A stretch of 64,000 nt of DNA from Blautia obeum ATCC 29174 (GTDB taxonomy: Bacteria; Bacillota; Clostridia; Lachnospirales; Lachnospiraceae). Made by a program: the position numbers and the translations under genes. The stretch lies in NCBI RefSeq assembly GCF_025147765.1, contig NZ_CP102265.1, forward strand, positions 2,357,001 through 2,421,000, in the 5' to 3' direction. The notes under the pieces were generated by a model, which was not told the origin of the DNA, did no database searches, and saw only the letters and a list, made by a program, of their open reading frames with translations. Of this stretch, positions 8,269 through 16,469 are shown one piece after another. Position 1 is the first letter of the stretch. Every line of letters starts with the position of its first letter.

Positions 8269-8584
8269 CTAATAGTACAGCAGCCTTCTCATTTCTTATT
8301 TCTGTCAATGCTAATAGTATGTCCTCGTACGCATTAATCAGCTTCTCATCCTTTTTTATTTCATCGCTATAGAATATAAAGGATTTTAAGATAATCATAT
8401 CAACTATCACTTGTGAATCTTTTATCTCTTTTGCAAACTGTTCTTTATTATTTCTAATAGCTTTTGTAAAGCACGAACTAATAGAGATCAAAATTTATGG
8501 TAATAGCTCACTAATATTAAACAAATATACTGTATATAGAACATCCATCAAATGATTGGAGCCATACTTTTCAATTTGTGCATT
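8249..8584 (-). pseudogene. Broken ORF directly upstream of ddmD-like gene
   Basis: One reading frame runs from about 8584 to the TGA at 8249 but has an in-frame TAA near 8495. The part after the stop is 80 codons from a TTG, with no ribosome site. The protein has helical, charged segments such as NKEQFAKEIKDSQVIVDM and KDEKLINAYEDILLALTEI. It shares its last bases with the helicase start (20-base overlap), so it was probably the first gene of the ddmDE-like operon and was truncated at its 5' end. The family is not recognised. The short downstream frame could still be translated as a leader. Confidence 0.45.
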
Positions 8585-9003
8585 CAAAAAACACTTATCT
8601 TTAGATTACCACTCCATCCGTATCTTCTTAACTGAAAAGCTGGAAGAATATCTGATGTGATATCCACGGCTGGTTTCTTCGTCTCTAAATAAAACAATAA
8701 TTCTGTACCTATTCTGAATGCGTAATCTGGTTTTTTATTTTTACTTTCCCCATCTTCTTCAACAGTTACATTAGCCTCATGCGTAACCTCTCTCAAATGT
8801 TGAGGCAGACCATTTTCATTAAGCACATCCCAACCTAATAATTGAAAAAAGGAATTCACAAAATCAACTCTAACCTGAGTTTCATTATATGACTTCTGTT
8901 TATATTGTTCTAAATTAGCACTATATAGATCAACTTTATTTTGCAAAAGTCTGATCTTTTCTTCCTGACCATGGTTTATTATTTCTAAAAAACCTGCATT
9001 CAT
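8584..9003 (-). pseudogene. Restriction enzyme N-terminal nuclease domain, truncated
   Basis: A 139-codon frame with an excellent GGAGG site and ATG. It encodes the N-terminal end of a type IIG (Eco57I-like) or HsdR-like restriction enzyme: NETQVRVDFVNSFFQLLGWDV, then KPDYAFRIG and FYLETKKPAVD, i.e. a PD-(D/E)xK core. It ends abruptly after LRRYGWSGNLKISV, where full-length homologues continue with hundreds of residues of methylase and specificity domains. The next bases belong to an unrelated frame. This is a deletion scar; a free nuclease-domain protein could still be made but is probably inactive. Confidence 0.7.
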
Positions 9004-9101
9004 ATAAAATCAGCCTCCTTCTTGACATAATCCAAGTGCACAATAATTTATACCAGTATTCGATACCCAGACATAATTTTCTCATAACAAATGTCCCAAA
9101 A

Positions 9102-9287
9102 TCAGGACTTCACGTACTTTCCCGACTTGATTCTTTTATCAACAGGTTTTTGCGCATTTACTGGAATTGCCCATGATCGCCCAAATTTTATAACCCCCGG
9201 AACCATTCCTTCATTGCATATAGTTTGAAGTCTTCTCTCTGATAATCCCCACTTTGTGGCAGCTTCTTTTACAGTCATAAATTCCAT
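9102..9287 (-). CDS. Helix-turn-helix (excisionase/MerR-like) small protein
   Basis: A protein of about 61 residues with a MerR/excisionase-type winged helix (FMTVKEAATKWGLSERRLQTIC, then FGRSWAIPVNAQKP). I chose the ATG at 9287 because GGAGAG lies 7-8 bases upstream; an ATG at 9302 has no ribosome site. Such proteins are common in mobile islands as DNA-binding regulators or recombination directionality factors. No integrase is adjacent, so its role is unclear. Confidence 0.65.
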   Translation of the reverse strand: MEFMTVKEAATKWGLSERRLQTICNEGMVPGVIKFGRSWAIPVNAQKPVDKRIKSGKYVKS

Positions 9288-9569
9288 AAATTTTCTCTCC
9301 ATTTTTGTTCTATAAAGCGATAAAATACTCCTCCTATATTATAAGCGGTCAAGCGCCGAATATCAATCATTTTCAATATTATTTATCCGCGTACAATCTA
9401 TACTCTACCGCGTACAAATTTATATAAAAAATACCTTTTAGCAAGCAGATGTATTTTCTCGCCAAAAGGTACTTCACCCTTGTGCATATATTCAATTTAT
9501 TTTTTCATGCACATTTTTATTCTTAAAATTTCTATGATATGTTTCCTTAAAAATAGCCCTCAAACCCGC

Positions 9570-10940
9570 TTAAACTGGGCATTTCTTAGAGAGTAAACAA
9601 ACCGTCTCCACATGCACAGTCTGAGGGAATTGGTCAACTCCACACACTTTCTTTAACTCATATCCATTATCACACAAGAATCTCAAATCCCTTGCAAGTG
9701 TCGCACTGTCGCAACTTACATAAACCACTCGTTTTGGCTGCATCTTAAGAATTGTTTTAAGCAACATCTCATCGCAGCCTTTACGAGGCGGGTCCACCAC
9801 GATCACGTCTGCGTAAACACCATTTTTCTCGTATTCAGCTGGAAGAACTTCTTCTGCCTTTCCGACAAAGAATTCCACATTCCCGATATCGTTGAGTTTT
9901 GCATTTCTTCTTGCGTCTTCAATTGCTGCCGGAACAATCTCCACACCACGGACAAACTTTGCCTTCTGCGCAAGGAACAGAGAAATCGTCCCAATTCCAC
10001 AATACAGATCCCAGACTGTCTCTTCTCCGTGAAGATCTGCATATTCCAATGCTTTGGAATACAATTTCCATGTCTGTTTCGGATTTACCTGGAAGAAAGA
10101 AAGTGGTGATATTTCATATGAGATATCGCCAATCTTATCTGTGATATAATCTTCTCCCCAAATAGTTTTGACCTTGTCACCAAGGATCACATTACTTCGC
10201 TTTTTATTCATATTCAGAGAAATACTGGTCATTCCTGGAATCTCACAAAGTTTCTCAACCAGTTCCCTCTGATGTGGAAGATCCTGTCCATTGATAATCA
10301 GACAAACCATCAGTTCGCCGGTAAAAAATCCATAACGGACAAAAATATGGCGTACCAGACCCTTGCCTGTTGCTTCATCATACGGTGCGATGTTGTACTT
10401 TTCCATATGTGCAATCACACGGTCAAGTACATCTTTATTCTCTGGGATTCCAAGCGCACAGTCACGGTTTTCAATAATAGCGTGTGTACGTCCAGCATAA
10501 AAACCAGTGACAATTTTTCCTTCTTTATTTCTGCCTACCGGAAACTGAGCCTTATTACGATAATGATAAGGTTCATCCATTCCAATCAATGGTTCCATCG
10601 GAAGATTTGTGAACCCACCAATACGTTCCAGATGACCTCTTAATTTTTTCTCTTTAAACACTTTCTGTTCTTCGTATGAGACTGCCTGAAGCTGGCATCC
10701 GCCACATTGACGGGCAGACGGGCACACCGGCTCCACGCGATATGGTGAAGCATTGAGAATCTCCATCAGGCGTCCATAACCATAGTTTTTCTTAGCCTTC
10801 ATAATTTTGGCTGTAACAGTATCTCCAATGACTGCGTCCTTTACAAAAACAGTGAAGCCATCAGCTTTGCCAATGCCTTCACCATCTGTTCCGCAATCCA
10901 CTATTTCTAACGTAACAATATCATTTTTACGAAATTCCAT
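9570..10940 (-). CDS. rlmD: 23S rRNA (uracil-C5)-methyltransferase RlmD/RlmCD-like
   Basis: A 456-residue TrmA/RumA-family enzyme that makes m5U in 23S rRNA with SAM. It has an N-terminal TRAM domain (residues 1-60, GIGKADGFTVFVKDAV), an Fe-S cysteine cluster (VCPSARQCGGC near 73-83), a Rossmann methylase domain (DLYCGIGTISLFLA near 296), the catalytic cysteine in VYVSCDSATLARDL near 412, and the family C-terminal motif DQFPQTVHVE. The start follows the yhaM-like stop by 5 bases with AGGAG upstream, so the two form an operon. The frame is intact. RlmD, RlmC and RlmCD cannot be told apart by eye. Confidence 0.9.
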   Translation of the reverse strand: MEFRKNDIVTLEIVDCGTDGEGIGKADGFTVFVKDAVIGDTVTAKIMKAKKNYGYGRLMEILNASPYRVEPVCPSARQCGGCQLQAVSYEEQKVFKEKKLRGHLERIGGFTNLPMEPLIGMDEPYHYRNKAQFPVGRNKEGKIVTGFYAGRTHAIIENRDCALGIPENKDVLDRVIAHMEKYNIAPYDEATGKGLVRHIFVRYGFFTGELMVCLIINGQDLPHQRELVEKLCEIPGMTSISLNMNKKRSNVILGDKVKTIWGEDYITDKIGDISYEISPLSFFQVNPKQTWKLYSKALEYADLHGEETVWDLYCGIGTISLFLAQKAKFVRGVEIVPAAIEDARRNAKLNDIGNVEFFVGKAEEVLPAEYEKNGVYADVIVVDPPRKGCDEMLLKTILKMQPKRVVYVSCDSATLARDLRFLCDNGYELKKVCGVDQFPQTVHVETVCLLSKKCPV

Positions 10941-10945
10941 AAGGA

Positions 10946-11893
10946 TTAAACGTCTCCTGTTCTTCTCAGATTAGATTCAAAAAGTCTGTTGTATCCAAGC
11001 CACTCTTTCTTACCTTTGTCCGCCGCAAAGATTTCCGTAAGTGTTTCCATACGTGCATCTGTATTATCTGCAAGGTTCAGAGCTACTGCCTCTGCAAGTG
11101 CCGGCTTCTTTGGAGAACCATATTCCAGTTCACCGTGATGAGCCAGGATACAATGAACCAGCTGATTTTCAAGAGTTACCGGAAAATCTGGAATTTCTTT
11201 AGCCAGGTCATGGATCATCTGAGCACCAATGATAATATGTCCAAGAAGCTGTCCTTCATCAGTATAATCATTCAGTGGAAAAGAAGAGAGTTCTTTTGTC
11301 TTTCCGACATCATGAAGCAGAGATGCTGTAATAAGCAGATCTCTTTTAAGAAGCGGATAAGCACTTGCCATATAGTCACAGAGTTTTGTTACGCTTAAAG
11401 TATGCTCCATCAATCCACCGATAAATCCATGATGGACAGTTTTTGCCGCAGAATGTTCTTGGAAAGATTTCAAAAACTCTTTATCTTCTACAAAAAGTTT
11501 ATTCAGTAGTGCTGACAGGTATCTGTTCTTCACTGTTTTTATCATAGCCAACAGCTGTCCGTACATATCATCTGTACTGTTTTCACTGACCGGAAGATAG
11601 TCTGCCGGATCGTACTCACCTTCCTGTGCTTTTCGAACTCTCTTAATGTTCAACTGCATAGCTCCTGCAAAAGTTGTCACATCTCCGACTACATCAATAT
11701 AATCCAATGCATCAAAATCATCGATTCCCAATGAATTCGGATCCCAGATTTTGCCATCCAACACCCCTGTTTTGTCCTGTAAAATCAGATTCTCATATGG
11801 CTTTCCGTTCTTTGTCATTGCCGACTGTTTCTGTTTGCAAAGGTAGATTCCGTTAAGACGGTCTCCCTCATGTAATTCGTTAATAAAACGCAT
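10946..11893 (-). CDS. YhaM-like 3'-5' exoribonuclease (OB-fold plus HD domain)
   Basis: A 315-residue protein with an N-terminal OB-fold (residues 10-90, KNGKPYENLILQDKTGVLDGKIW) and an HD hydrolase domain (VHHGFIGGLMEHTLSV near 150, then LLHDVGK near 192 and LAHHGELEYGSP near 250). This is the architecture of YhaM/CBF1-type exonucleases that trim single-stranded RNA or DNA 3' ends. It is 5 bases upstream of the rlmD-like gene on the same strand. Confidence 0.87.
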   Translation of the reverse strand: MRFINELHEGDRLNGIYLCKQKQSAMTKNGKPYENLILQDKTGVLDGKIWDPNSLGIDDFDALDYIDVVGDVTTFAGAMQLNIKRVRKAQEGEYDPADYLPVSENSTDDMYGQLLAMIKTVKNRYLSALLNKLFVEDKEFLKSFQEHSAAKTVHHGFIGGLMEHTLSVTKLCDYMASAYPLLKRDLLITASLLHDVGKTKELSSFPLNDYTDEGQLLGHIIIGAQMIHDLAKEIPDFPVTLENQLVHCILAHHGELEYGSPKKPALAEAVALNLADNTDARMETLTEIFAADKGKKEWLGYNRLFESNLRRTGDV

Positions 11894-11913
11894 ATACTGT
11901 TTCTCTTTTCTTT

Positions 11914-13206
11914 CTATTTTTCTTTGATCAATACATTTAATTCTACATTTACATATGTACCATAGGGATTCTTACGATATACTTCAAGCTTGACTCTTGA
12001 TCCTTTGACCAGACTCTGAAGAATCGCCGAATACCTATTCATGGAACTGATTTCTTTTCCGTTCAATGCATGAACAATATCTGCATTCTGTACTCCTGCC
12101 GTCATAGCCGGTGAATCTTCTTCCACCGCATCTACATATACGCCTCGTGGAATGTCCAGATTTTCAGACTGATATTTTGAAATCGTTGTACCCTGAATTC
12201 CAATATAGCAGATATCCTCACCATTTGCCATACCTTCCAGAAGTGGACGCAGCTGTGCTGCTTCAACAGCTCGAATCACGCTGCTGTTTTCATTTTCCTG
12301 ACTGCAGATGATTCCTACAACTTCACCGGACATATTCAGAAGAATTCCTCCTCCGTCCTCACTTCCTACCATATTTGTTGTAAGCATTCCATATTCTTCA
12401 TCCGCAATTTTCATGCTGCCCGTTACAGAAGTAACCATACCACTGACCAGTGAGTCATAATCCCCAGTTGGACTACCGATTGCAATAACATCATCCATTT
12501 GCTCCATGTTATCTTCCGTGGCGAGTACAGCCTCAGAAATCTCATCTTTTGTAGAATCGTTTAACTCTGTGAATGGAACGCGGAACACATAAAAGCCTGT
12601 CCGGACATCTTTCTTACACAGCTGTGCATCTGCCATATCTCCATTTGAAAATGTCACCTGAAAATTTCCTGCATCATTCATTCTGTCGGAATATGTCATG
12701 ATGTAAAAAGCTTCCGTATTTTTTAGGAAAACAAAACCTTCTTCTTCTCCGTATTTCAAGAACGAATCATCCAGTAGATCTGAATCTGTACCGAGTGCTG
12801 CTATTCGCACAAGTGCTCTGCGCGGTGTCTCAGATACTTTTCTCACCTGTTCAGCCCATGTACCCGACTTTTCATCCTCTGCATCTATCTCTGTTGAAGG
12901 TTTAGTATTTGCCAGTGCTGTTGAAGTGTTTTCATCCTCTGCTTCATCCACACGTGAAGCAGCTGTAACAGATGGCACCAATGTAACATCGGTATACTGT
13001 TCCGAATGTTTTCTCAAAGACGGTGCTACTTCTGGCAAAATCAGTGCTGCAGTGCCTGCCGCACAGCCACCAAAAATCACTCCACATACTGCTGCTGTCA
13101 GGAACTTATGCAGCAACATTTTCCTGTCCGCTGGACGCTCTTTTATTGTTTCCTTTATGAAAGGGTAATTCTCCGAAGATGGCTCTTTGTCATTTCGTTT
13201 TACCAT
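11914..13206 (-). CDS. Membrane-anchored HtrA-like PDZ protein lacking its protease triad
   Basis: About 430 residues: a cytoplasmic N-terminus, one membrane helix (LTAAVCGVIFGGCAAGTAAL), a trypsin-like S1C domain and a C-terminal PDZ domain (about 330-425). I start at the ATG at 13206, which has GGAGAA upstream; a longer frame to 13257 has no ribosome site. The fold is clear, but the triad is not kept. Where HtrA proteins have TNNHV there is TYSDR (His lost), where they have DLAVV there is GFYVF (Asp lost), and the GNSGG-like loop reads SEDGGGILLN (Ser replaced by Gly). It is probably a pseudoprotease that binds rather than cuts envelope proteins. Confidence 0.75.
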   Translation of the reverse strand: MVKRNDKEPSSENYPFIKETIKERPADRKMLLHKFLTAAVCGVIFGGCAAGTAALILPEVAPSLRKHSEQYTDVTLVPSVTAASRVDEAEDENTSTALANTKPSTEIDAEDEKSGTWAEQVRKVSETPRRALVRIAALGTDSDLLDDSFLKYGEEEGFVFLKNTEAFYIMTYSDRMNDAGNFQVTFSNGDMADAQLCKKDVRTGFYVFRVPFTELNDSTKDEISEAVLATEDNMEQMDDVIAIGSPTGDYDSLVSGMVTSVTGSMKIADEEYGMLTTNMVGSEDGGGILLNMSGEVVGIICSQENENSSVIRAVEAAQLRPLLEGMANGEDICYIGIQGTTISKYQSENLDIPRGVYVDAVEEDSPAMTAGVQNADIVHALNGKEISSMNRYSAILQSLVKGSRVKLEVYRKNPYGTYVNVELNVLIKEK

Positions 13207-13258
13207 AAGAATTCTCCTATAAATTCCAACCTGATAATTCGGGTTATATTTTAGCAAA

Positions 13259-13282
13259 ATTTTATGAAATTTTTATGAACAA
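13259..13282. repeat. Left attachment-site repeat of the integrated element
   Basis: A 24-base sequence (ATTTTATGAAA followed by TTTTTATGAACAA) that recurs at 34507-34530 with one mismatch (A to G) in the same orientation. It lies about 190 bases beyond the stop codon of the integrase, in the gap upstream of the HtrA-like gene. The placement fits attL of the element. The exact core of strand exchange cannot be fixed. Confidence 0.6.
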
Positions 13283-13398
13283 TTCTTTTCCATTTTTCGT
13301 CATGTTTTATCAAGTGCATTTTTCCTTGTATTTACGGGCTTTTCGGGACTTTTTATTCGTCTTTTCGTTCCGTCTTTGTTCATCACGTTCCTTTTAAA

Positions 13399-13430
13399 TG
13401 TCACAAAATTTGTCACAAAAATTGTCACAA
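13399..13430. promoter_or_regulatory. Integrase arm-type binding repeats (left end)
   Basis: Three copies of TGTCACAA at 13399, 13411 and 13423, spaced exactly 12 bases, between the left att repeat and the integrase gene. Two further copies occur at 34415 and 34426 near the other end. Such matching repeats inside both ends are what Tn916/lambda-type integrases bind through their N-terminal domain. Confidence 0.6.
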
Positions 13431-13435
13431 TGAAA

Positions 13436-13466
13436 AAAGCTATTGCCTGGTAAAGACAACAGCTTT
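13436..13466 (-). terminator. Integrase terminator
   Basis: Inverted repeat AAAGCT-A-TTG/CAA-C-AGCTTT (one internal mismatch). Read on the minus strand it ends in TTTTTT, 7 bases after the integrase stop. Confidence 0.7.
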
Positions 13467-13472
13467 CTGATT

Positions 13473-14696
13473 CTATCCTATTTTCACGATTCCTTCGGTC
13501 TTGCTCATTTCATTTTGTACCCTGACTTCATCAACATGATTATACCGTTCCATCGTCATGGTTATGTCCGCATGTCCCATTATGTATTGCAGGCTCTTGA
13601 CATCTACACCGCTTTCCGCTGCTCTGGTGCAGAATGTATGCCTTAATATATGCGCACTGATATGTGGCAGTAGAAAAGGCTCTCCGTGCTCCTTATCTGC
13701 CTGTTTAAGCTCTTTCTTGTTGTAAGCCTTGATTATGTTGCGTAAAGCACTGTCAAGAACCTGTGGGGCAAGCTGATTACCTTGGTGATTGAGGAAAACA
13801 AAGTTCTTCAAGCCTGCTACTGGCTGTTCCTTCGCACGCTTTCCCAGTAACAGATCATACTCTCTCTGCTTCATCAGAGCCTTTTTAGCAGTCTTCGTTA
13901 ATGGGATGTCTCTTTCTCCTGCTTCTGTCTTCAATGGCTGAATATGGAACTTACAGCCGGTTCCGTCCAGATTCCGATATACCAACTGTCTACGTACATG
14001 GATCATGTTCTTTTCCAGGTCGATATCATCCCAGAGCAGACCACCCAGTTCACCAACACGAAGCCCCGTAGATAACGCAAATACAATCAGTGGATAATGG
14101 ATTTTATACGAATTGCTGTTTTTCGTAAACTCCAACATGGTTTCCTGTTCCTCAATCGTCAAGGCTCTTTTCCTGCTCACTTCTTTATCAATTCCTTTTC
14201 TGCTTCCCTTTGCCGGATTCTTCCTGATCATATCAGAATCAACTGCTGCCTGCAGGCATTCCGATAATATAATGTGATATGCCCTGATCGTTCCAGGTGA
14301 ATATCCCTTTTCCAGTAAATCCGCATACAGTCTCTTTACGTGGATCTGTTTTATTTCTGAAATCTTCATTATTCCCAAGGCACTGGGAGCAATGGCGTTT
14401 TTCCAGTACGATTTATAGTTGCATCGTGTACTGTCTCTGATGTTCTTCTTCGTGCTCATGAACAGCCGGAAGAACTCATTTAAGGTCAAATTGCCACCCT
14501 TTGTATAAATTCCATCCATCTGGTCACGTTTTATCTGCTCTTCCTTTTTTCTCAGCTCTGCCAGGGTAAGTGCATATACAGTGCTGCGTTTCCCGTTACT
14601 ATCCGTCCATTTATAGCAGTACCGGCCATCTTTGTTCTGCGATTCACCTACACGCAATACACGGCCTTTATTGTCTACTCTTTTAGCTCTCGCCAT
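13473..14696 (-). CDS. int: Tyrosine-type site-specific integrase
   Basis: A 407-residue tyrosine recombinase. The N-terminal arm-binding region (1-60) is followed by a SAM-like core-binding domain (65-165) and a C-terminal catalytic domain. The catalytic residues are visible: Arg in ALSTGLRVGELG near 212, HILRHTF near 355 (His-x-x-Arg), the second His in MGHADITMTMERY and the nucleophile Tyr in ERYNHV near 388. It belongs to the phage/Tn916-like class. Transcription runs outwards toward the left att repeat, as in Tn916. A GGAG site precedes the ATG. A G+C-rich hairpin (about 14708-14742) lies just upstream and may control its expression. Confidence 0.92.
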   Translation of the reverse strand: MARAKRVDNKGRVLRVGESQNKDGRYCYKWTDSNGKRSTVYALTLAELRKKEEQIKRDQMDGIYTKGGNLTLNEFFRLFMSTKKNIRDSTRCNYKSYWKNAIAPSALGIMKISEIKQIHVKRLYADLLEKGYSPGTIRAYHIILSECLQAAVDSDMIRKNPAKGSRKGIDKEVSRKRALTIEEQETMLEFTKNSNSYKIHYPLIVFALSTGLRVGELGGLLWDDIDLEKNMIHVRRQLVYRNLDGTGCKFHIQPLKTEAGERDIPLTKTAKKALMKQREYDLLLGKRAKEQPVAGLKNFVFLNHQGNQLAPQVLDSALRNIIKAYNKKELKQADKEHGEPFLLPHISAHILRHTFCTRAAESGVDVKSLQYIMGHADITMTMERYNHVDEVRVQNEMSKTEGIVKIG

Positions 14697-14750
14697 GCTG
14701 TCACTCCTTTAAGGAAAGGGCAGCAGTTGCCGCCCCTTTCTATGATTGTC

Positions 14751-14852
14751 CTATTTTATTCCCAGAAAGCTACACACAAATCTGAAAATTGTGTATGTTT
14801 GGTCATAATCTGCTTTCTCTAACATCTCTATGAGTTTCTTTTTGTAGTCCAT
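14751..14852 (-). CDS. Small MDYKK-type protein 2, 33 aa
   Basis: A short frame beginning MDYKKKLIEMLEKADYDQTY with a hydrophobic C-terminal part (FRFVCSFLGIK). It starts one base after the stop of a related small protein (14854-14964), so the two are a tandem duplication read from one transcript. Both fall below usual gene-length cut-offs. Such short proteins are common in clostridial phage-like elements; the function is unknown. Confidence 0.5.
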   Translation of the reverse strand: MDYKKKLIEMLEKADYDQTYTIFRFVCSFLGIK

Positions 14853-14853
14853 A

Positions 14854-14964
14854 TTAATATCCTCTATTTTTTATTACTCTGGCAATGAATCTATAGAAGA
14901 ATTCAAGCAAACTATCGTCATTTATTTTCTGCAGTATCTCAACAGTTTCTTTTTTATAATCCAT
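14854..14964 (-). CDS. Small MDYKK-type protein 1, 36 aa
   Basis: A short frame beginning MDYKKETVEILQKINDDSLL and ending with LEFFYRFIARVIKNRGY. The ATG has a GGAGG site in the tail of the preceding gene (stop at 14966). It is a paralogue of the next frame downstream (both start MDYKK, then a short acidic helix and an aromatic tail). The function is unknown; the pairing and ribosome site support expression. Confidence 0.55.
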   Translation of the reverse strand: MDYKKETVEILQKINDDSLLEFFYRFIARVIKNRGY

Positions 14965-14965
14965 G

Positions 14966-15262
14966 TTATGCCTCCGCCACTTTCACATTATCTTTAATCC
15001 GCTTTACCATCAGATAATTAGCAAGGTTATGCACTCTCTTAAGGTCTTCCAGATCATTCATCATTAATGCATCTATAATCAGCCAGAAACGCTCCTGATC
15101 TTCCTCTGATAATTCCATAAAGGCTTCATTGCCGGAACAAGCTATCCGAAAGAGTTCTGCCAGCTCATAGATGTGCTGTAATGATCTTCTATCTTTGTTA
15201 GCCTGGACAACGTCCATAATTGCCTTTCTGCAAGGAACCTGAGTTAAATTACATTTCTCCAT
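14966..15262 (-). CDS. Hypothetical helical phage-element protein, 98 aa
   Basis: I start at the ATG at 15262, which has AGGAGG 8 bases upstream; the frame stays open to 15322 without a ribosome site. The protein begins MEKCNLTQVPCRKAI and is predicted all-helical (LQHIYELAELFRIA, then EDQERFWLIIDAL and LKRVHNLANYLMVKRI). It overlaps the end of the upstream coiled-coil gene by 14 bases, so the two are co-translated. No family is recognised with certainty. Confidence 0.6.
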   Translation of the reverse strand: MEKCNLTQVPCRKAIMDVVQANKDRRSLQHIYELAELFRIACSGNEAFMELSEEDQERFWLIIDALMMNDLEDLKRVHNLANYLMVKRIKDNVKVAEA

Positions 15263-15596
15263 TGTTTTCTGCCTCCTGTTCCTTTTTAATCTGCTGGTTA
15301 TAGCATCCTCTAACAAATCCAAAAGCTAAGTCTAATAGTTCTACATCATCCATCCTTAACACCATACTAATAATATCTGACTGCCTGGACAATGCTCGAA
15401 CCTGCTCACGACACATATTCCAACTTTCTTCCCATTCTTTCGCCTCTTCCTTTGCTTCCTCGAGCTGTTTCTTGAGATCTGCGATAATCTCTGTTGCAAG
15501 AGCTGTACTTACTTCTTCTGTCTCCTGTGCCGGAACACCTGTGGACTGCATCACTTCTACTGCTTCTTCTGCCTTTAATACTTCCTTTTTACTCAT
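15249..15596 (-). CDS. Hypothetical coiled-coil protein, 115 aa
   Basis: A 115-residue protein with an acidic N-terminus and a clear coiled coil at about 40-70 (IIADLKKQLEEAKEEAKEWE), then a helical C-terminal part (MDDVELLDLAFGFVRGCY). It lies in a run of small minus-strand genes behind the integrase. The start is preceded by GGAG at the end of the small membrane gene 15600-15704. The function is unknown. Confidence 0.6.
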   Translation of the reverse strand: MSKKEVLKAEEAVEVMQSTGVPAQETEEVSTALATEIIADLKKQLEEAKEEAKEWEESWNMCREQVRALSRQSDIISMVLRMDDVELLDLAFGFVRGCYNQQIKKEQEAENNGEM

Positions 15597-15599
15597 TTC

Positions 15600-15704
15600 T
15601 CATTCTCCTCTCTCTAACTCACGAATACTGTCACATACCTTTGCGGATATAAACCCACCAAAGAAAATCACAAGAACGTTCATTACTGATATCATTCTGT
15701 CCAT
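15600..15704 (-). CDS. Small single-pass membrane protein, 34 aa
   Basis: A short frame beginning MDRMISVMNVLVIFFGGFIS: one membrane helix followed by a charged tail (VCDSIRELERGE). The ATG has an AAAGGA site, and the stop codon overlaps the ribosome site of the next gene, an operon-like arrangement. It may be holin-like or a small regulatory peptide. Confidence 0.5.
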   Translation of the reverse strand: MDRMISVMNVLVIFFGGFISAKVCDSIRELERGE

Positions 15705-15825
15705 TCCTTTCTTTTGTTGTCTGAGGGGAATGAGTATGTTATAATACGCACAGCCCCTCAATTTTGATCGTTTGTCGGGTTACTTTGCCTTTATCAGAGT
15801 TGCCGCTCTGGTAAGGGCTTTTTTA

Positions 15826-16149
15826 TTAAATTGCTTCTACCTGAGACTTTCCGAAGAAACTGGCTTTATATGTTGCCCCATCTCCTCTGCTTCCCCAGAT
15901 AAGAGAACATCCAAATAATGCTGATGCTCCATGCTGTACCTTATAACCAAGCTCTTTCCACTTAGCAAAGGTATTGGTTTCCTCCGTGATGCCTGCTGCA
16001 TGTTTCGCATCTTCGATTCTCTTTGCATTGATTTCTTCTGCCTTTGCAGATAACCATGCTCTGTGAAGTGCTTCTGCAAAGCTGATATTCTTTGTCTTGC
16101 GGTAAACTTTCCATGCTTTCAACATGATCTTGCTGAGATTGTACTTCAT
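15826..16149 (-). CDS. ArdC-N-like small protein, 107 aa
   Basis: An N-terminal basic helical part (SKIMLKAWKVYRKTKNISFAEALHRAW) is followed by FAKWKELGYKVQHGASALFGC and ATYKASFFGKSQVEAI. The GYKVxxGxxA pattern resembles the N-terminal single-strand DNA-binding domain of ArdC antirestriction proteins, here without the metalloprotease domain. It is read away from the divergent operator region at 16314-16409. The family link is tentative. Confidence 0.5.
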   Translation of the reverse strand: MKYNLSKIMLKAWKVYRKTKNISFAEALHRAWLSAKAEEINAKRIEDAKHAAGITEETNTFAKWKELGYKVQHGASALFGCSLIWGSRGDGATYKASFFGKSQVEAI

Positions 16150-16313
16150 TATGCTTTCCTCCTTTGCTTTTCAAGGTTTCTCAGTCCTTCAAGCATCTTC
16201 CTGACTATTGATATGCCCTATTGCGATTCTCACAGGTATATGACTTGAAGTATTGGGGGCTTTCGGCTCTCCCGGCTGTTGTCTGTTCCCTTGAACTGAT
16301 TATATTATATCGG

Positions 16314-16409
16314 ATATGTACATATCTTTCAATTAGCATTATTGCTAATTATGTACATATCTTTTCATTTATTTTGTATATGTACATATCTTGAAATATA
16401 TGCTATAAT
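16314..16409 (+). promoter_or_regulatory. Promoter with three palindromic operators
   Basis: Three copies of the palindrome ATATGTACATAT, each followed by CTT, at 16314-16325, 16350-16360 (one base short) and 16378-16389. A 20-base dyad lies at 16331-16350 (AATTAGCA with its complement). The -10 box is an extended TGCTATAAT (TATAAT 16404-16409); the -35 position (16381-16386, TGTACA) lies inside the third operator. The first downstream gene encodes an Arc-like repressor, so autoregulation is likely, and the repeats may also control the divergent minus-strand genes. Confidence 0.7.
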
Positions 16410-16469
16410 TTAAGAAAATGGGGAAAGTATGTCTTTTATTTATTCCCTTTCCCAGAAAAGAGGTTATTA

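Noticed and set aside
9431..9474. Inverted repeat TACCTTTTAGC/GCCAAAAGGTA as a terminator of rlmD
   Set aside because: The loop is long, one pair is a wobble and it lies about 100 bases after the stop codon without a clear T run; evidence too weak to list.
10272..10643. Plus-strand ORF of 123 codons opposite rlmD
   Set aside because: Shadow frame; the minus-strand gene is intact and conserved.
13399..13430. DnaA boxes or an origin
   Set aside because: TGTCACAA differs from the DnaA box TTATCCACA; matching copies at the other element end fit integrase arm sites better.
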